A stretch of 64,000 nt of DNA from BACL11 sp945865535 (GTDB lineage: Bacteria; Bacteroidota; Bacteroidia; Flavobacteriales; BACL11): assembly GCA_947502765.1 (NCBI GenBank), contig CANNBA010000010.1, positions 1 to 64,000 on the forward strand, given 5' to 3'. Under the pieces are notes generated by a model. That model saw only the letters and a program-made list of their open reading frames with translations. It searched no databases and had not been told where the DNA came from. How positions within the stretch are numbered: the first letter of the stretch is position 1; the number at the start of each line of letters is the position of its first letter. Positions 1-8,721 of the stretch are shown here, in pieces. A program made the position numbers and the translations under genes.

Positions 1-2299
1 CATTTCCTTCAGCAATATCTTGAAATGCTTTGGCAATTATATTTATATTCAGAGTGTCTTCTCCGTTTGATTTTAATTCTTTGTTGATTGACTCAAATTG
101 GGCTTTTAATCCTGTTGCCATATCTACTCCTAAACTATAACCTACTTTTTCTATTTCTGTTGCTTCTGTCTCATGACCTCCTAAAATTGGAGCAATAACT
201 AATCCAATTAAGCAAGTTAATTTAATTAAAATATTCATGGAAGGACCGGAAGTATCCTTAAACGGATCTCCAACTGTATCTCCAGTAACCGCTGCTTTAT
301 GGGCATCAGATCCTTTGTAAGTCATTTTACCATCAATCTCAACACCAGCTTCAAAAGATTTTTTTGCATTATCCCAAGCTCCTCCTGCATTATTTTGGAA
401 AATTGCCCAAAGTACCCCAGAAACGGTAACTCCAGCCATATATGCTCCTAGGGCTTCTGCTCCCATTAAAAATCCAATAATTATAGGTCCTGAAATTGTT
501 AAAATACCCGGCAACATCATTTCTTTAAGAGCAGCTTTGGTTGAAATATCCACACACTTATCGTATTCTGGCTCTGCTTTTCCTTCCATAATTCCTGGAA
601 TATCCTTAAACTGTCTTCTTACTTCTTTTACCATTGCCATAGCCGCTTTACCAACAGAACTCATAGCCATGGCTGAAAAAACAACTGGTATCATTGCTCC
701 AATAAATAATGCTGCTAGTACTTTCGCTTTAAATATATTAATTCCATCAATCTCTGTAAAGGTAACATATGCTGCAAACAGTGCCAATGCAGTTAAGGCA
801 GCAGAAGCAATAGCAAATCCTTTTCCTACGGCAGCAGTAGTATTACCTACGGCATCCAAAATATCTGTTCTTTGTCTTACTGAAGGATCTAGTTCCGACA
901 TTTCTGCAATCCCTCCAGCATTATCAGCAATAGGGCCAAAAGCATCAATGGCTAGCTGTAAAGCAGTGGTTGCCATCATTGCAGAAGCTGCAATTGATAC
1001 CCCATAAAAACCAGCAAATTCATAAGCTCCCCAAATTGCACCTGCAAATAACAGAATAGGCGCAAAAGTTGACATCATACCTAATGAAAGGCCTGCAATA
1101 ATATTAGTTGCAGCACCTGTTGATGAATTTTTAATAATCCCAATGACTGGCTTTTTACCCATTGCTGTATAATATTCTGTCAACATAGCAATTAAACCTC
1201 CGACAGTCAAACCGATTAAAACTGCATAAAAAACATTAATACTTTCAATTATTCTTGATCCTTCTCCAAAAAAATTCATATTTATGTTTTCAGGAAGCAT
1301 CCATTTAATAATGAAGAATGATGCAATTGCTGTCAATAACAATGATCCCCAATTTCCAAGATTAAATGCCCCTTGAACCTCTTTTTCTTTGGCTTCATTG
1401 TTATTAATTTTAATAACCCAAGTTCCTGCGATTGAAAATAATAAACCAACACCAGCAATTAATACAGGCATTAATATTGGTCCCATTCCATTAAATGTAA
1501 CAAAGCTAGCTGGATCCTGTAGAATAAGATAATTACCTAGTACCATAGCCGCTAGCATAGTAGCAACATAGGAGCCAAATAAATCCGCTCCCATTCCAGC
1601 TACATCACCAACATTATCACCAACATTATCAGCAATAGTTGCAGGATTTCTTGGATCGTCCTCTGGAATTCCAGCTTCAACTTTTCCTACTAAATCTGCA
1701 CCAACATCAGCTGCTTTTGTATAAATACCTCCCCCTACTCTGGCAAATAATGCAATGCATTCTGCCCCTAGTGAAAAACCAGCAAGAGTTTCAAGTATTA
1801 CCATTAAGTCAGCGCCCTTGCCACCATTAATAACAAGAAATAAAAATATTGAGGAAAGTCCAAATACAGCCAATCCAGCAACACCTAATCCCATTACTGT
1901 ACCGCCTCTAAAAGCGACTTTCATAGCTTGAGGTAAACTCGTTTTTGCTGCCTCTGCTGTTCTAACGTTAGCTTTAGTAGCAATACGCATTCCTATATTT
2001 CCTGCTAGAGCAGAAAAAACTGCACCAGTTACAAATGCAGCTACAATATACATTCCTGCTGGTATATAATTCATAGCTGAAAGTATTCCCAGTACTGAAC
2101 CGGCAATTACTACAAATACAGCTAACATTCTATATTCCGCTTTTAGAAAAGCCATTGCTCCAGCGGCAATATAACCAGATATTTTTTGCATCTTTTCACT
2201 TCCTGCAGATTGCTTTTTAACCCATGATGACAAGTAAAGCATATACACTAAGCCTACCAATCCAAATACAGGTAATATATAAATCAATTTTTCAGACAT
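1..2299 (-). CDS. hppA: K+-dependent membrane-bound pyrophosphatase, C-terminus cut by window edge
   Basis: This is an integral membrane pump that couples pyrophosphate hydrolysis to H+ and/or Na+ export across the cytoplasmic membrane. The minus-strand translation starts MSEKLIYILPVFGL at 2299 and stays open to base 1, giving about 766 residues without a stop, so the last part is missing. The pyrophosphate-binding region GGGIYTKAADVGADLVGK and the second metal/PPi motif DNVGDNVGDVAGMGADLFGSY are intact. The motif GNTTAAVGKG (near 815-850) has Ala where K+-independent enzymes have Lys, which marks the K+-dependent class. Neither of the usual positions for the ion-gate Glu in TM6 (D+3 or D+7 within DLFGSYVA) holds Glu, so I leave the transported ion open. 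The gene is divergent from etfB and has a TAnnTTTG box upstream. Confidence 0.95.
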   Translation of the reverse strand, partial: MSEKLIYILPVFGLVGLVYMLYLSSWVKKQSAGSEKMQKISGYIAAGAMAFLKAEYRMLAVFVVIAGSVLGILSAMNYIPAGMYIVAAFVTGAVFSALAGNIGMRIATKANVRTAEAAKTSLPQAMKVAFRGGTVMGLGVAGLAVFGLSSIFLFLVINGGKGADLMVILETLAGFSLGAECIALFARVGGGIYTKAADVGADLVGKVEAGIPEDDPRNPATIADNVGDNVGDVAGMGADLFGSYVATMLAAMVLGNYLILQDPASFVTFNGMGPILMPVLIAGVGLLFSIAGTWVIKINNNEAKEKEVQGAFNLGNWGSLLLTAIASFFIIKWMLPENINMNFFGEGSRIIESINVFYAVLIGLTVGGLIAMLTEYYTAMGKKPVIGIIKNSSTGAATNIIAGLSLGMMSTFAPILLFAGAIWGAYEFAGFYGVSIAASAMMATTALQLAIDAFGPIADNAGGIAEMSELDPSVRQRTDILDAVGNTTAAVGKGFAIASAALTALALFAAYVTFTEIDGINIFKAKVLAALFIGAMIPVVFSAMAMSSVGKAAMAMVKEVRRQFKDIPGIMEGKAEPEYDKCVDISTKAALKEMMLPGILTISGPIIIGFLMGAEALGAYMAGVTVSGVLWAIFQNNAGGAWDNAKKSFEAGVEIDGKMTYKGSDAHKAAVTGDTVGDPFKDTSGPSMNILIKLTCLIGLVIAPILGGHETEATEIEKVGYSLGVDMATGLKAQFESINKELKSNGEDTLNINIIAKAFQDIAEGN

Positions 2300-2339
2300 A
2301 ATTTGTTATTTTTAGTTATTCCTTTTTTAAAAACGGGCA

Positions 2340-2347
2340 CAAAAATA
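2340..2347 (-). promoter_or_regulatory. Bacteroidota -7 promoter box of hppA
   Basis: The minus strand reads TATTTTTG, an exact match to the Bacteroidota sigma-A -7 consensus TAnnTTTG, about 40 bases upstream of the hppA start. A TTG triplet lies roughly 16 bases further upstream as a possible -33 element. Start of transcription is inferred, not seen. Confidence 0.55.
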
Positions 2348-2442
2348 GTATTTTAAAACAAATCAAGTGATGTCAAGCGATTTTATGTATTTTAAATCGC
2401 TATTTATCTTATTAAAAAGGCCTGTATTTAGTCTATTTTATC

Positions 2443-2450
2443 TAAATTTG
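2443..2450 (+). promoter_or_regulatory. Bacteroidota -7 promoter box of the etfBA operon
   Basis: TAAATTTG matches TAnnTTTG and ends 28 bases before the etfB ATG at 2479. It is the only such match in the short divergent region shared with hppA on this strand. Confidence 0.55.
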
Positions 2451-2478
2451 CAATCATTAATCTAAAAATACTTGTAGA

Positions 2479-3225
2479 ATGAATATTGTAGTTTGCATAA
2501 GTAGTGTCCCTGATACAACTGCAAAAATTAACTTTACTGATAATGGAAGCAAATTTGATGCTAGTGGAGTACAATTTGTAATTAATCCTTATGATGAATT
2601 TGGACTTACAAAAGCCATGATGCTCAAAGAGGCGATGGGAGGAAAAATAACCGTTATTACAGTAGGAGATGCAGCAGCAGAACCGGTAATAAGAAAAGCG
2701 TTAGCAATTGGAGCTGATGATGCAGTTAGAATTAACATGAATGCTAAAGATAGTTATTCAACAGCTATTGAAATTGCAAATTATTTAAAAACCAATCCTG
2801 CTGATTTAATTATTACTGGAAGAGAGTCAATCGATTATAACGGAGGAGCGGTAGGTGGAATGCTCGCAGAAATGCTTGACTTACCATTTATTAATGGGTG
2901 TAATGGATTGGATATTTCAGGAAATACAGCAAAAATTTCTAGAGAAATTGATGGTGGAAAAGAAAACATTTCAGCAAACCTCCCTTTTGTAATTGGCGGA
3001 CAAAAAGGGTTGGTGCAAGAATCTGAACTTAGAATTCCTAATATGAGAGGCATTATGCAAGCAAGAACAAAGCCTTTACAGGTAATTGAATCATCAAATA
3101 ATGAGAATTTAACAGCATCAATTAGTTTTATAAAACCTTCTGAAAAAGGAGCTTGCAAATTAGTGGCTTCTGATAATGTAGCAGAGTTGGTTTCCTTACT
3201 ACACAATGAAGCAAAAGTTATATAA
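2479..3225 (+). CDS. etfB: Electron transfer flavoprotein subunit beta
   Basis: This is the beta subunit of the soluble FAD/AMP heterodimer that collects electrons from acyl-CoA dehydrogenases and related flavoenzymes and passes them to the quinone pool through ETF:quinone oxidoreductase. The 248-residue length is usual. The N-terminus MNIVVCISSVPDT, the segment NPYDEFGLTKAMMLKE and the later GRESIDYNGGAVGGMLAEML match the adenine-nucleotide-binding ETF beta fold. etfA follows 19 bases downstream and the pair is evidently cotranscribed. First gene of a rightward cluster with its own promoter box. Confidence 0.96.
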   Translation: MNIVVCISSVPDTTAKINFTDNGSKFDASGVQFVINPYDEFGLTKAMMLKEAMGGKITVITVGDAAAEPVIRKALAIGADDAVRINMNAKDSYSTAIEIANYLKTNPADLIITGRESIDYNGGAVGGMLAEMLDLPFINGCNGLDISGNTAKISREIDGGKENISANLPFVIGGQKGLVQESELRIPNMRGIMQARTKPLQVIESSNNENLTASISFIKPSEKGACKLVASDNVAELVSLLHNEAKVI

Positions 3226-3244
3226 TTAAAAGAATCTATAAAAA

Positions 3245-4189
3245 ATGTCAGTATTAGTATATACAGAAAGTTGGGAAGGAAATTTTAGAAAAAGTACTTA
3301 TGAGGCTGTTTCTTACGCAAGTGAGACTGCCAAATTGTTAGGTACAGATGTTGTTGCACTTGCATTTGGAAATGAAAGTGATGACGAGCTGAAAAAATTA
3401 GGCAGCTATGGAGCCAATAAAGTATTAGCTACAAGTGGAATTGAGAAAGGAGATAGTAAAGCCGCAACTCAACTTTTTACATCTAATTCATCTGATGCAA
3501 ACATCATCATTTTTGCAAGCACTTACACCTCAAAAATGATTGCGCCTAGATTAGCTGCAAAACTTAAAGCTGGAATGGTATCTAATGTAATCAGTGTGCC
3601 ATCTAGCACTTCTCCAATAAAAATTAAACGAAAAGCATTTTCTAGCAAAGCTGTTGAGAATACCGAAATTACTACAGAAAAAGCAATTATTATTTTAGCT
3701 CCGAATGCTTTTGGATTAGTGGAGTGCGGTGGCAACTGTAAAATAGAAAAAATTGAAGCAGGTAGTGATTCAAGTATTACTGTTAATGGGCAAGAAATAG
3801 CAAGTGGCAAAGTATCTTTAGCTGAAGCTGAAATTATCGTTTCGGCAGGAAGAGGATTAAAAAGCCCAGAAAATTGGAAAATGATTGAAGAGCTAGCTGA
3901 TTTATTGGGAGCTGCAACAGCATGCTCTAAGCCTGTATCCGATATTGGCTGGAGACCTCATAGTGAACATGTTGGTCAAACTGGGAAAGCAGTTGCTCCT
4001 AACCTTTACATTGCAATAGGAATTTCAGGTGCTATACAACATTTAGCAGGAGTTAATTCATCAAAAGTAATGGTTGCCATTAATACTGATCCTGAGGCTC
4101 CATTTTTTAAAGCAGCAGATTATGGTATAGTTGGAGATGCATTTACAGTTGTTCCTAAATTAATAGAAGAAATAAAAAAAATAAGATAA
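3245..4189 (+). CDS. etfA: Electron transfer flavoprotein subunit alpha
   Basis: This subunit carries the FAD of the ETF heterodimer. The 314 residues show the N-terminal ETF domain followed by the C-terminal FAD-binding domain, with IIVSAGRGLKSPENW (about 198-212), the segment SKPVSDIGWRPHSEHVGQTGK (split by the FAD-binding loop) and YIAIGISGAIQHLAGVNSS, where GISGA and the following residues bind FAD. It follows etfB directly, and the next gene begins at the second base after its stop, so translation is probably coupled. Confidence 0.96.
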   Translation: MSVLVYTESWEGNFRKSTYEAVSYASETAKLLGTDVVALAFGNESDDELKKLGSYGANKVLATSGIEKGDSKAATQLFTSNSSDANIIIFASTYTSKMIAPRLAAKLKAGMVSNVISVPSSTSPIKIKRKAFSSKAVENTEITTEKAIIILAPNAFGLVECGGNCKIEKIEAGSDSSITVNGQEIASGKVSLAEAEIIVSAGRGLKSPENWKMIEELADLLGAATACSKPVSDIGWRPHSEHVGQTGKAVAPNLYIAIGISGAIQHLAGVNSSKVMVAINTDPEAPFFKAADYGIVGDAFTVVPKLIEEIKKIR

Positions 4190-4190
4190 C

Positions 4191-4802
4191 TTGGATTTTG
4201 TTCAATTAGATATAGCCGCAATAAAGCAAAGTGACTCGCAAAACAATGCCTATGTATTACTATTGAATGAAACTGTTGGAAAAAGACAATTGCCAATTGT
4301 AATTGGCTGGTGTGAGGCAAGATCAATTGCTATAGCAATTGACGGAACAGAAGAGCCAGATAGGCCTCTAACTCATGATTTATTTAAAACCATGGGAGAT
4401 AAATTCAATATTACAGTTCAAAAAGTGATAATACACACCTTAATTGAAGGTATTTTTCATTCTTCTTTTCATTGTAAACACAAGATTACTGGTGAAGAAG
4501 TAGCAATTGACGCTCGAACTTCTGATGCCATTGCAATTGCCATAAGATATAGTTGTCCTATTTTTACTTATGAAGATATCTTATCAAGAGCGGGCATTAT
4601 TATTAACAGTGCTCGTGAAGATGATGAAGATGATAAAGATTTGAACCTTGAAGAAGAAGATGATAAAGTGGCAGAGCCTCAAGCAATGAACACTTTTAGT
4701 TTAGCAAAATTAAAAAAGCTTTTAACTAGAGCAATTGAAGATGAAGATTACGAGAAGGCATCTGAAATAAGAGACGAATTAAAAAAACGAAAAGGAAAAT
4801 AA
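4191..4802 (+). CDS. DUF151 bifunctional-nuclease-family protein with C-terminal UVR motif
   Basis: The N-terminal part (about 1-130) is a DUF151 domain, the fold called bifunctional nuclease in plants and seen in many bacteria without a settled role. Residues about 168-203 (SLAKLKKLLTRAIEDEDYEK and onward) form a UvrB/UvrC-type helical hairpin (UVR motif), and a very acidic linker (EDDEDDKD, EEEDDK) joins the two. The start is TTG at 4191: it gives the family's usual opening MDFVQLDIAAIKQS and no ATG lies nearby in frame. It begins just after the etfA stop. Nuclease activity is not shown by the sequence. Confidence 0.85.
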   Translation: MDFVQLDIAAIKQSDSQNNAYVLLLNETVGKRQLPIVIGWCEARSIAIAIDGTEEPDRPLTHDLFKTMGDKFNITVQKVIIHTLIEGIFHSSFHCKHKITGEEVAIDARTSDAIAIAIRYSCPIFTYEDILSRAGIIINSAREDDEDDKDLNLEEEDDKVAEPQAMNTFSLAKLKKLLTRAIEDEDYEKASEIRDELKKRKGK

Positions 4803-4805
4803 AAA

Positions 4806-6293
4806 ATGAAAAAAATCTACTTACTCATTGTTTTTTTTGGGCTTGCTTTTTTTTCATTTTCTCAAAATATTAGTGGCAATAAGGATACGATAAGAAATTA
4901 TCAGATAAATGCTGATACAATATCTTTAGTTCTAAATGAAAACGAGAGTAATCTTGCTCTTACAAAAGAAGAGATAATTCCGAAACCACTTGAAACATCA
5001 GGCATTACTATAAATTCTATTTTAAGAGGAATCTTAGGAATCTTTTCACTATTACTTATAGCATTTCTATTTAGCAGAAATCGAAAAGGAATTGATTGGG
5101 TATTAGTTGGAAAAGGATTAGGCATTCAAATACTATTTGCGCTTTTAATTCTTAAAGTTGCTTTTATTTCAACAGGATTTGAATTTGTAGGCAAAATATT
5201 TACAAAGATAATCTCCTTTACTCAGGATGGAACCATGTTTCTTTTCAAGTCATTTGCATCAGGAGTGATTGAATCTCCTCTTGCCAACTTTGCCATAATG
5301 ATTTTACCAACTGTGATATTCTTTTCGGCTCTAACATCACTTTTTTATTACTGGGGAGTTTTGCCTAAAATTGTTTATGGATTTGCTTGGATAATGAAAA
5401 GAACCATGAAAATATCTGGGCCTGAAAGTGTAGCCGCAGCTGGAAATATATTTTTAGGACAAACAGAAGCTCCACTACTAGTAAAACCTTATTTAAATAA
5501 AATGACCATGTCGGAAATGCTGTGTTTGATGACTGGGGGAATGGCAACCATTGCTGGAGGAGTTTTAGCAGCATATATCGGATTTTTAGGTGGAGACGAT
5601 CCAGTACAACAAATAATTTTCGCCAAACATTTATTGGCTGCATCAGTTATGTCGGCACCAGCTGCTATTGTAGCGGCAAAAATGTTATTACCTGAAAAAG
5701 AAGCTTATGAAGAAAAATTAGAAGTAGCAAAAGCTGATATGGGAAGCAACGCATTGGAAGCAATATCTCAAGGGACAACAGATGGATTAAGACTTGCAAT
5801 AAATGTAGGGGCTATGTTATTGGTATTTATTGCCTTAATATCTATGGGAAATTACATATTATTAAAAGTTGGAGATTGGACCTCTCTTAATCCTTGGATT
5901 GCAAGCAATACTAGATACACTGAACTTTCCTTTAACATGATTTTAGGCTATATTGGAGCCCCTATTGCTTGGCTTATGGGTGTTTGTAAGCAGGATATGT
6001 TTTTAGTGGGGGAGCTACTTGGCGAAAAAACAGTATTGAACGAATTTGTGGCTTATGTATCTCTTGGTGAAATGAAAATGGCAGGAGCTTTTGTGGAGCA
6101 AAAATCAATAATTATAGCCACTTATATATTGTGTGGCTTTGCTAATTTTGCATCTATTGGGATACAAATTGGAGGTATTGGTGCATTGGCCCCAAACAAA
6201 AGAGCTGATTTATCTAGATTAGGAATATTAGCTCTAATTGGAGGGACAGTTGCTTCTTTATTTACAGCTGTAATTGTAGGAATGTTAATTTAA
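4806..6293 (+). CDS. nupC: Concentrative nucleoside transporter (NupC/CNT family)
   Basis: This inner membrane protein imports nucleosides with H+ or Na+. The CNT signature GQTEAPLLVKPY is at about residues 218-229 and the C-terminal NFASIGIQIGGIGALAPNKR segment is also typical of the family. At 495 residues it is about 90 longer than E. coli NupC: it begins with a signal-peptide-like stretch (MKKIYLLIVFFGLAFFSFSQ) and about 50 polar residues before the first core helix. It lies between the nuclease-family gene and thyA, so it may supply thymidine or other nucleosides to the same pathway. The gaps to both neighbours are 3 bases. Confidence 0.93.
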   Translation: MKKIYLLIVFFGLAFFSFSQNISGNKDTIRNYQINADTISLVLNENESNLALTKEEIIPKPLETSGITINSILRGILGIFSLLLIAFLFSRNRKGIDWVLVGKGLGIQILFALLILKVAFISTGFEFVGKIFTKIISFTQDGTMFLFKSFASGVIESPLANFAIMILPTVIFFSALTSLFYYWGVLPKIVYGFAWIMKRTMKISGPESVAAAGNIFLGQTEAPLLVKPYLNKMTMSEMLCLMTGGMATIAGGVLAAYIGFLGGDDPVQQIIFAKHLLAASVMSAPAAIVAAKMLLPEKEAYEEKLEVAKADMGSNALEAISQGTTDGLRLAINVGAMLLVFIALISMGNYILLKVGDWTSLNPWIASNTRYTELSFNMILGYIGAPIAWLMGVCKQDMFLVGELLGEKTVLNEFVAYVSLGEMKMAGAFVEQKSIIIATYILCGFANFASIGIQIGGIGALAPNKRADLSRLGILALIGGTVASLFTAVIVGMLI

Positions 6294-6296
6294 CAA

Positions 6297-7091
6297 ATGC
6301 AGCAATACTTATATTTAATGAAGCGCGTGATGATGGAAGGCACGCTAAAAGCAGACCGAACAGGAACAGGAACTAAAAGTGTTTTTGGGCATCAAATGCG
6401 TTTTGATTTATCAGAGGGGTTTCCTTGTGTTACTACCAAAAAATTACATTTAAAATCCATCATTCACGAACTACTTTGGTTTTTAAAGGGAGACACCAAT
6501 ATCAAATACCTTAGAGAAAATGGAGTGCGAATTTGGGATGAATGGGCTGATGAAAATGGAGATTTAGGCCATGTTTATGGTTATCAATGGAGATCTTGGC
6601 CTGCCCCTGATGGCAAACATATCGATCAAATCACTCAAGTGGTGGATACACTTAAAAAAAATCCGGACAGCAGAAGAATTATTGTGAGTGCTTGGAATGT
6701 GGGAGAAATTGAACAGATGGCCTTGCCTCCTTGTCATGCCTTTTTTCAGTTTTATGTTGCGAACGGAAAGCTTTCTTGCCAGTTATATCAAAGAAGTGCG
6801 GACATCTTTTTGGGAGTTCCTTTCAACATTGCTTCTTATGCCTTACTTACCATGATGATGGCTCAAGTTTGTAATTTGGAAGCTGGAGATTTTATTCATA
6901 CATTGGGTGATGCCCATATTTACACCAATCATTTTGAGCAAACAGAACTACAACTCAACAGAGATTGTAAAAAATTACCCACTATGAAAATCAACCCAAA
7001 TGTGAAAAGTATTTTTGATTTCACCATTGATGATTTTGAATTAGTTGATTATGAATGTCACCCTCATATTAAAGGAAAAGTAGCAATCTAA
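6297..7091 (+). CDS. thyA: Thymidylate synthase
   Basis: The enzyme methylates dUMP to dTMP using methylene-tetrahydrofolate and releases dihydrofolate. At 264 residues it has exactly the length of E. coli ThyA. Visible active-site elements are Arg in KADRTGTGTKS, W-rich HVYGYQWRSWP, the catalytic Cys146 in LPPCHAFFQFYV, QRSADIFLGVPFNIASYALL and the C-terminal HPHIKGKVAI. The stop overlaps the ATG of the next gene by one base, and folA is two genes down, so the dihydrofolate produced can be recycled by a cotranscribed enzyme. Confidence 0.98.
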   Translation: MQQYLYLMKRVMMEGTLKADRTGTGTKSVFGHQMRFDLSEGFPCVTTKKLHLKSIIHELLWFLKGDTNIKYLRENGVRIWDEWADENGDLGHVYGYQWRSWPAPDGKHIDQITQVVDTLKKNPDSRRIIVSAWNVGEIEQMALPPCHAFFQFYVANGKLSCQLYQRSADIFLGVPFNIASYALLTMMMAQVCNLEAGDFIHTLGDAHIYTNHFEQTELQLNRDCKKLPTMKINPNVKSIFDFTIDDFELVDYECHPHIKGKVAI

Positions 7092-8194
7092 TGGCAAATA
7101 TAATTGTATTAGGAGCAGGATTAGTTGGAGGGGTTATGGCAAAAGATTTAGCCCAAAATCATACAGTTACCTCTATTGATATTTCACAAAAGAATTTGGA
7201 TAAGCTTAATGGTATCAACACCATTTGTGCTGATGTTGCAAATACACACACTTTACAAAACCTTATAAAAGATTGTGATTTGGTGGTGGGTGCAGTTCCG
7301 GGGTTCATGGGTTATAAAATGATGAAAGATGTAATTGAGGCAGGAAAAAATATAGTTGACATTTCTTTCTATCCTGAAGATCCTTTTGGGCTAGATGAAT
7401 TAGCAAAAGAAAAAGGAGTGGTTGCTGTAATGGATTGTGGTGTCGCTCCAGGTATGGGAAATATAATTTTTGGCCATCATAATTCCCAAATGAAAATTGC
7501 CGATTATGAATGTCTGGTTGGAGGCCTGCCTGAAAAAAGAGAATGGCCTTTTGAATATCAAGCCGTTTTTTCACCCATTGATGTGATTCAAGAATACATT
7601 CGCCCAGCGCGCTATGTTCAAAATTCTAGTTTAATTGTTAAAGAAGCATTATCAGATACTGAGCTTATTGAATTTGATGAAATAGGAACTTTAGAAAGTT
7701 GGAATTCTGATGGACTAAGAAGCTTGATTAAAACTATGGCACATGTTCCAAACATGATTGAAAAAACCTTGCGTTATCCTGGTTGTGTGGAATATTTAAA
7801 AGTATTGAGAGCAAGTGGATTCTTCTCTTATGAAAAAGTTGAAGTAAACGGAACTATGATTCGCCCGGTAGATATGACGGCCAAATTATTATTTCCAAAA
7901 TGGGAAATGAAGCCAGGCGACAAAGACTTTACCGTAATGAGAATTATTATAAAAGGAACAGAAAATGGGAAAGAAGTAAGTTATCAATACAATCTATTAG
8001 ATAGATATCAAGATGACACTATTTCTATGGCGCGTACTACAGGATTTACTTGCACAGCTGTGGCTAACTTAGTTATAAAAGGAATATATGATAGAATAGG
8101 AATTTCTCCTCCAGAATACTTAGGTGGACATTTCGAATTTGTAAAAACCTATTTAGAAAAAAGAGGAGTGAAATATATTGTAAAAAAGAGCTGA
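7091..8194 (+). CDS. Saccharopine dehydrogenase / lysine 6-dehydrogenase-like NAD(P) oxidoreductase
   Basis: A Rossmann dinucleotide-binding domain is clear at the start (VLGAGLVGGVMAKDLA), followed by the catalytic and C-terminal domain of the saccharopine dehydrogenase family (GVAPGMGN, GGLPEKREWPFEYQAVFSP). The 367-residue length fits the short, single-domain lysine 6-dehydrogenase-like group. Substrate cannot be told from sequence: lysine, saccharopine or another amino acid are possible. It overlaps thyA by one base at its start and folA by one base at its end (TGATG), so the three are one translationally coupled unit. Confidence 0.85.
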   Translation: MANIIVLGAGLVGGVMAKDLAQNHTVTSIDISQKNLDKLNGINTICADVANTHTLQNLIKDCDLVVGAVPGFMGYKMMKDVIEAGKNIVDISFYPEDPFGLDELAKEKGVVAVMDCGVAPGMGNIIFGHHNSQMKIADYECLVGGLPEKREWPFEYQAVFSPIDVIQEYIRPARYVQNSSLIVKEALSDTELIEFDEIGTLESWNSDGLRSLIKTMAHVPNMIEKTLRYPGCVEYLKVLRASGFFSYEKVEVNGTMIRPVDMTAKLLFPKWEMKPGDKDFTVMRIIIKGTENGKEVSYQYNLLDRYQDDTISMARTTGFTCTAVANLVIKGIYDRIGISPPEYLGGHFEFVKTYLEKRGVKYIVKKS

Positions 8195-8697
8195 TGAAAG
8201 TTTCTCTAATAGTAGCGGTATCCGAAAATGGCGTAATTGGAAAAGATAATGACTTAATTTGGCATTTTCCAAAAGATATGAAGTTTTTTAAAGACACTAC
8301 ATTAGGCCATCATGTAATAATGGGGCGAAAAAACTTTGAGTCTATTCCACATAAATACAGTCCATTACCTGGTAGAATCAATGTAGTGATTACAAGAAAA
8401 GCCGACTATAAAGCAGTAGGATGTAAAGTTGTGAATACTCTAGAGCAAGCATTAGAAATTGCAAGGCAAAATGGAGATAAAGAGCCTTTTATAATTGGAG
8501 GGGGGCAGATATATAAACTAGCACTTGAAGCAAACTTAGTAGATAAGATATATTTAACTAAAATTCATCATCACTTTGAAGGAGATACTTTTTTCCCTGA
8601 GCTAAATTCTGATTGGAAGGAGCTAACTAAATTAGAAAATAAAGCTGATGAAAAACACAAGTACGATTATGATTTTATCACTTTAGAAAGAAATTAG
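8194..8697 (+). CDS. folA: Dihydrofolate reductase
   Basis: The enzyme reduces dihydrofolate to tetrahydrofolate with NADPH. The 167 residues contain the standard motifs: VAVSENGVIGKDNDLIWHFP with the Trp loop and substrate region, GHHVIMGRKNFESIP for cofactor binding, INVVITRK, and FIIGGGQIYKLAL near the NADPH site. It is the target of trimethoprim. Its start overlaps the stop of the oxidoreductase gene, and thyA in the same operon regenerates its substrate. Confidence 0.97.
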   Translation: MKVSLIVAVSENGVIGKDNDLIWHFPKDMKFFKDTTLGHHVIMGRKNFESIPHKYSPLPGRINVVITRKADYKAVGCKVVNTLEQALEIARQNGDKEPFIIGGGQIYKLALEANLVDKIYLTKIHHHFEGDTFFPELNSDWKELTKLENKADEKHKYDYDFITLERN

Positions 8698-8721
8698 TAG
8701 TTTTACAAAAAAATCAACAAA

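Noticed and set aside
537..1007. A 156-residue frame on the plus strand inside the pyrophosphatase
   Set aside because: It is a shadow of the minus-strand hppA, which has all family motifs.
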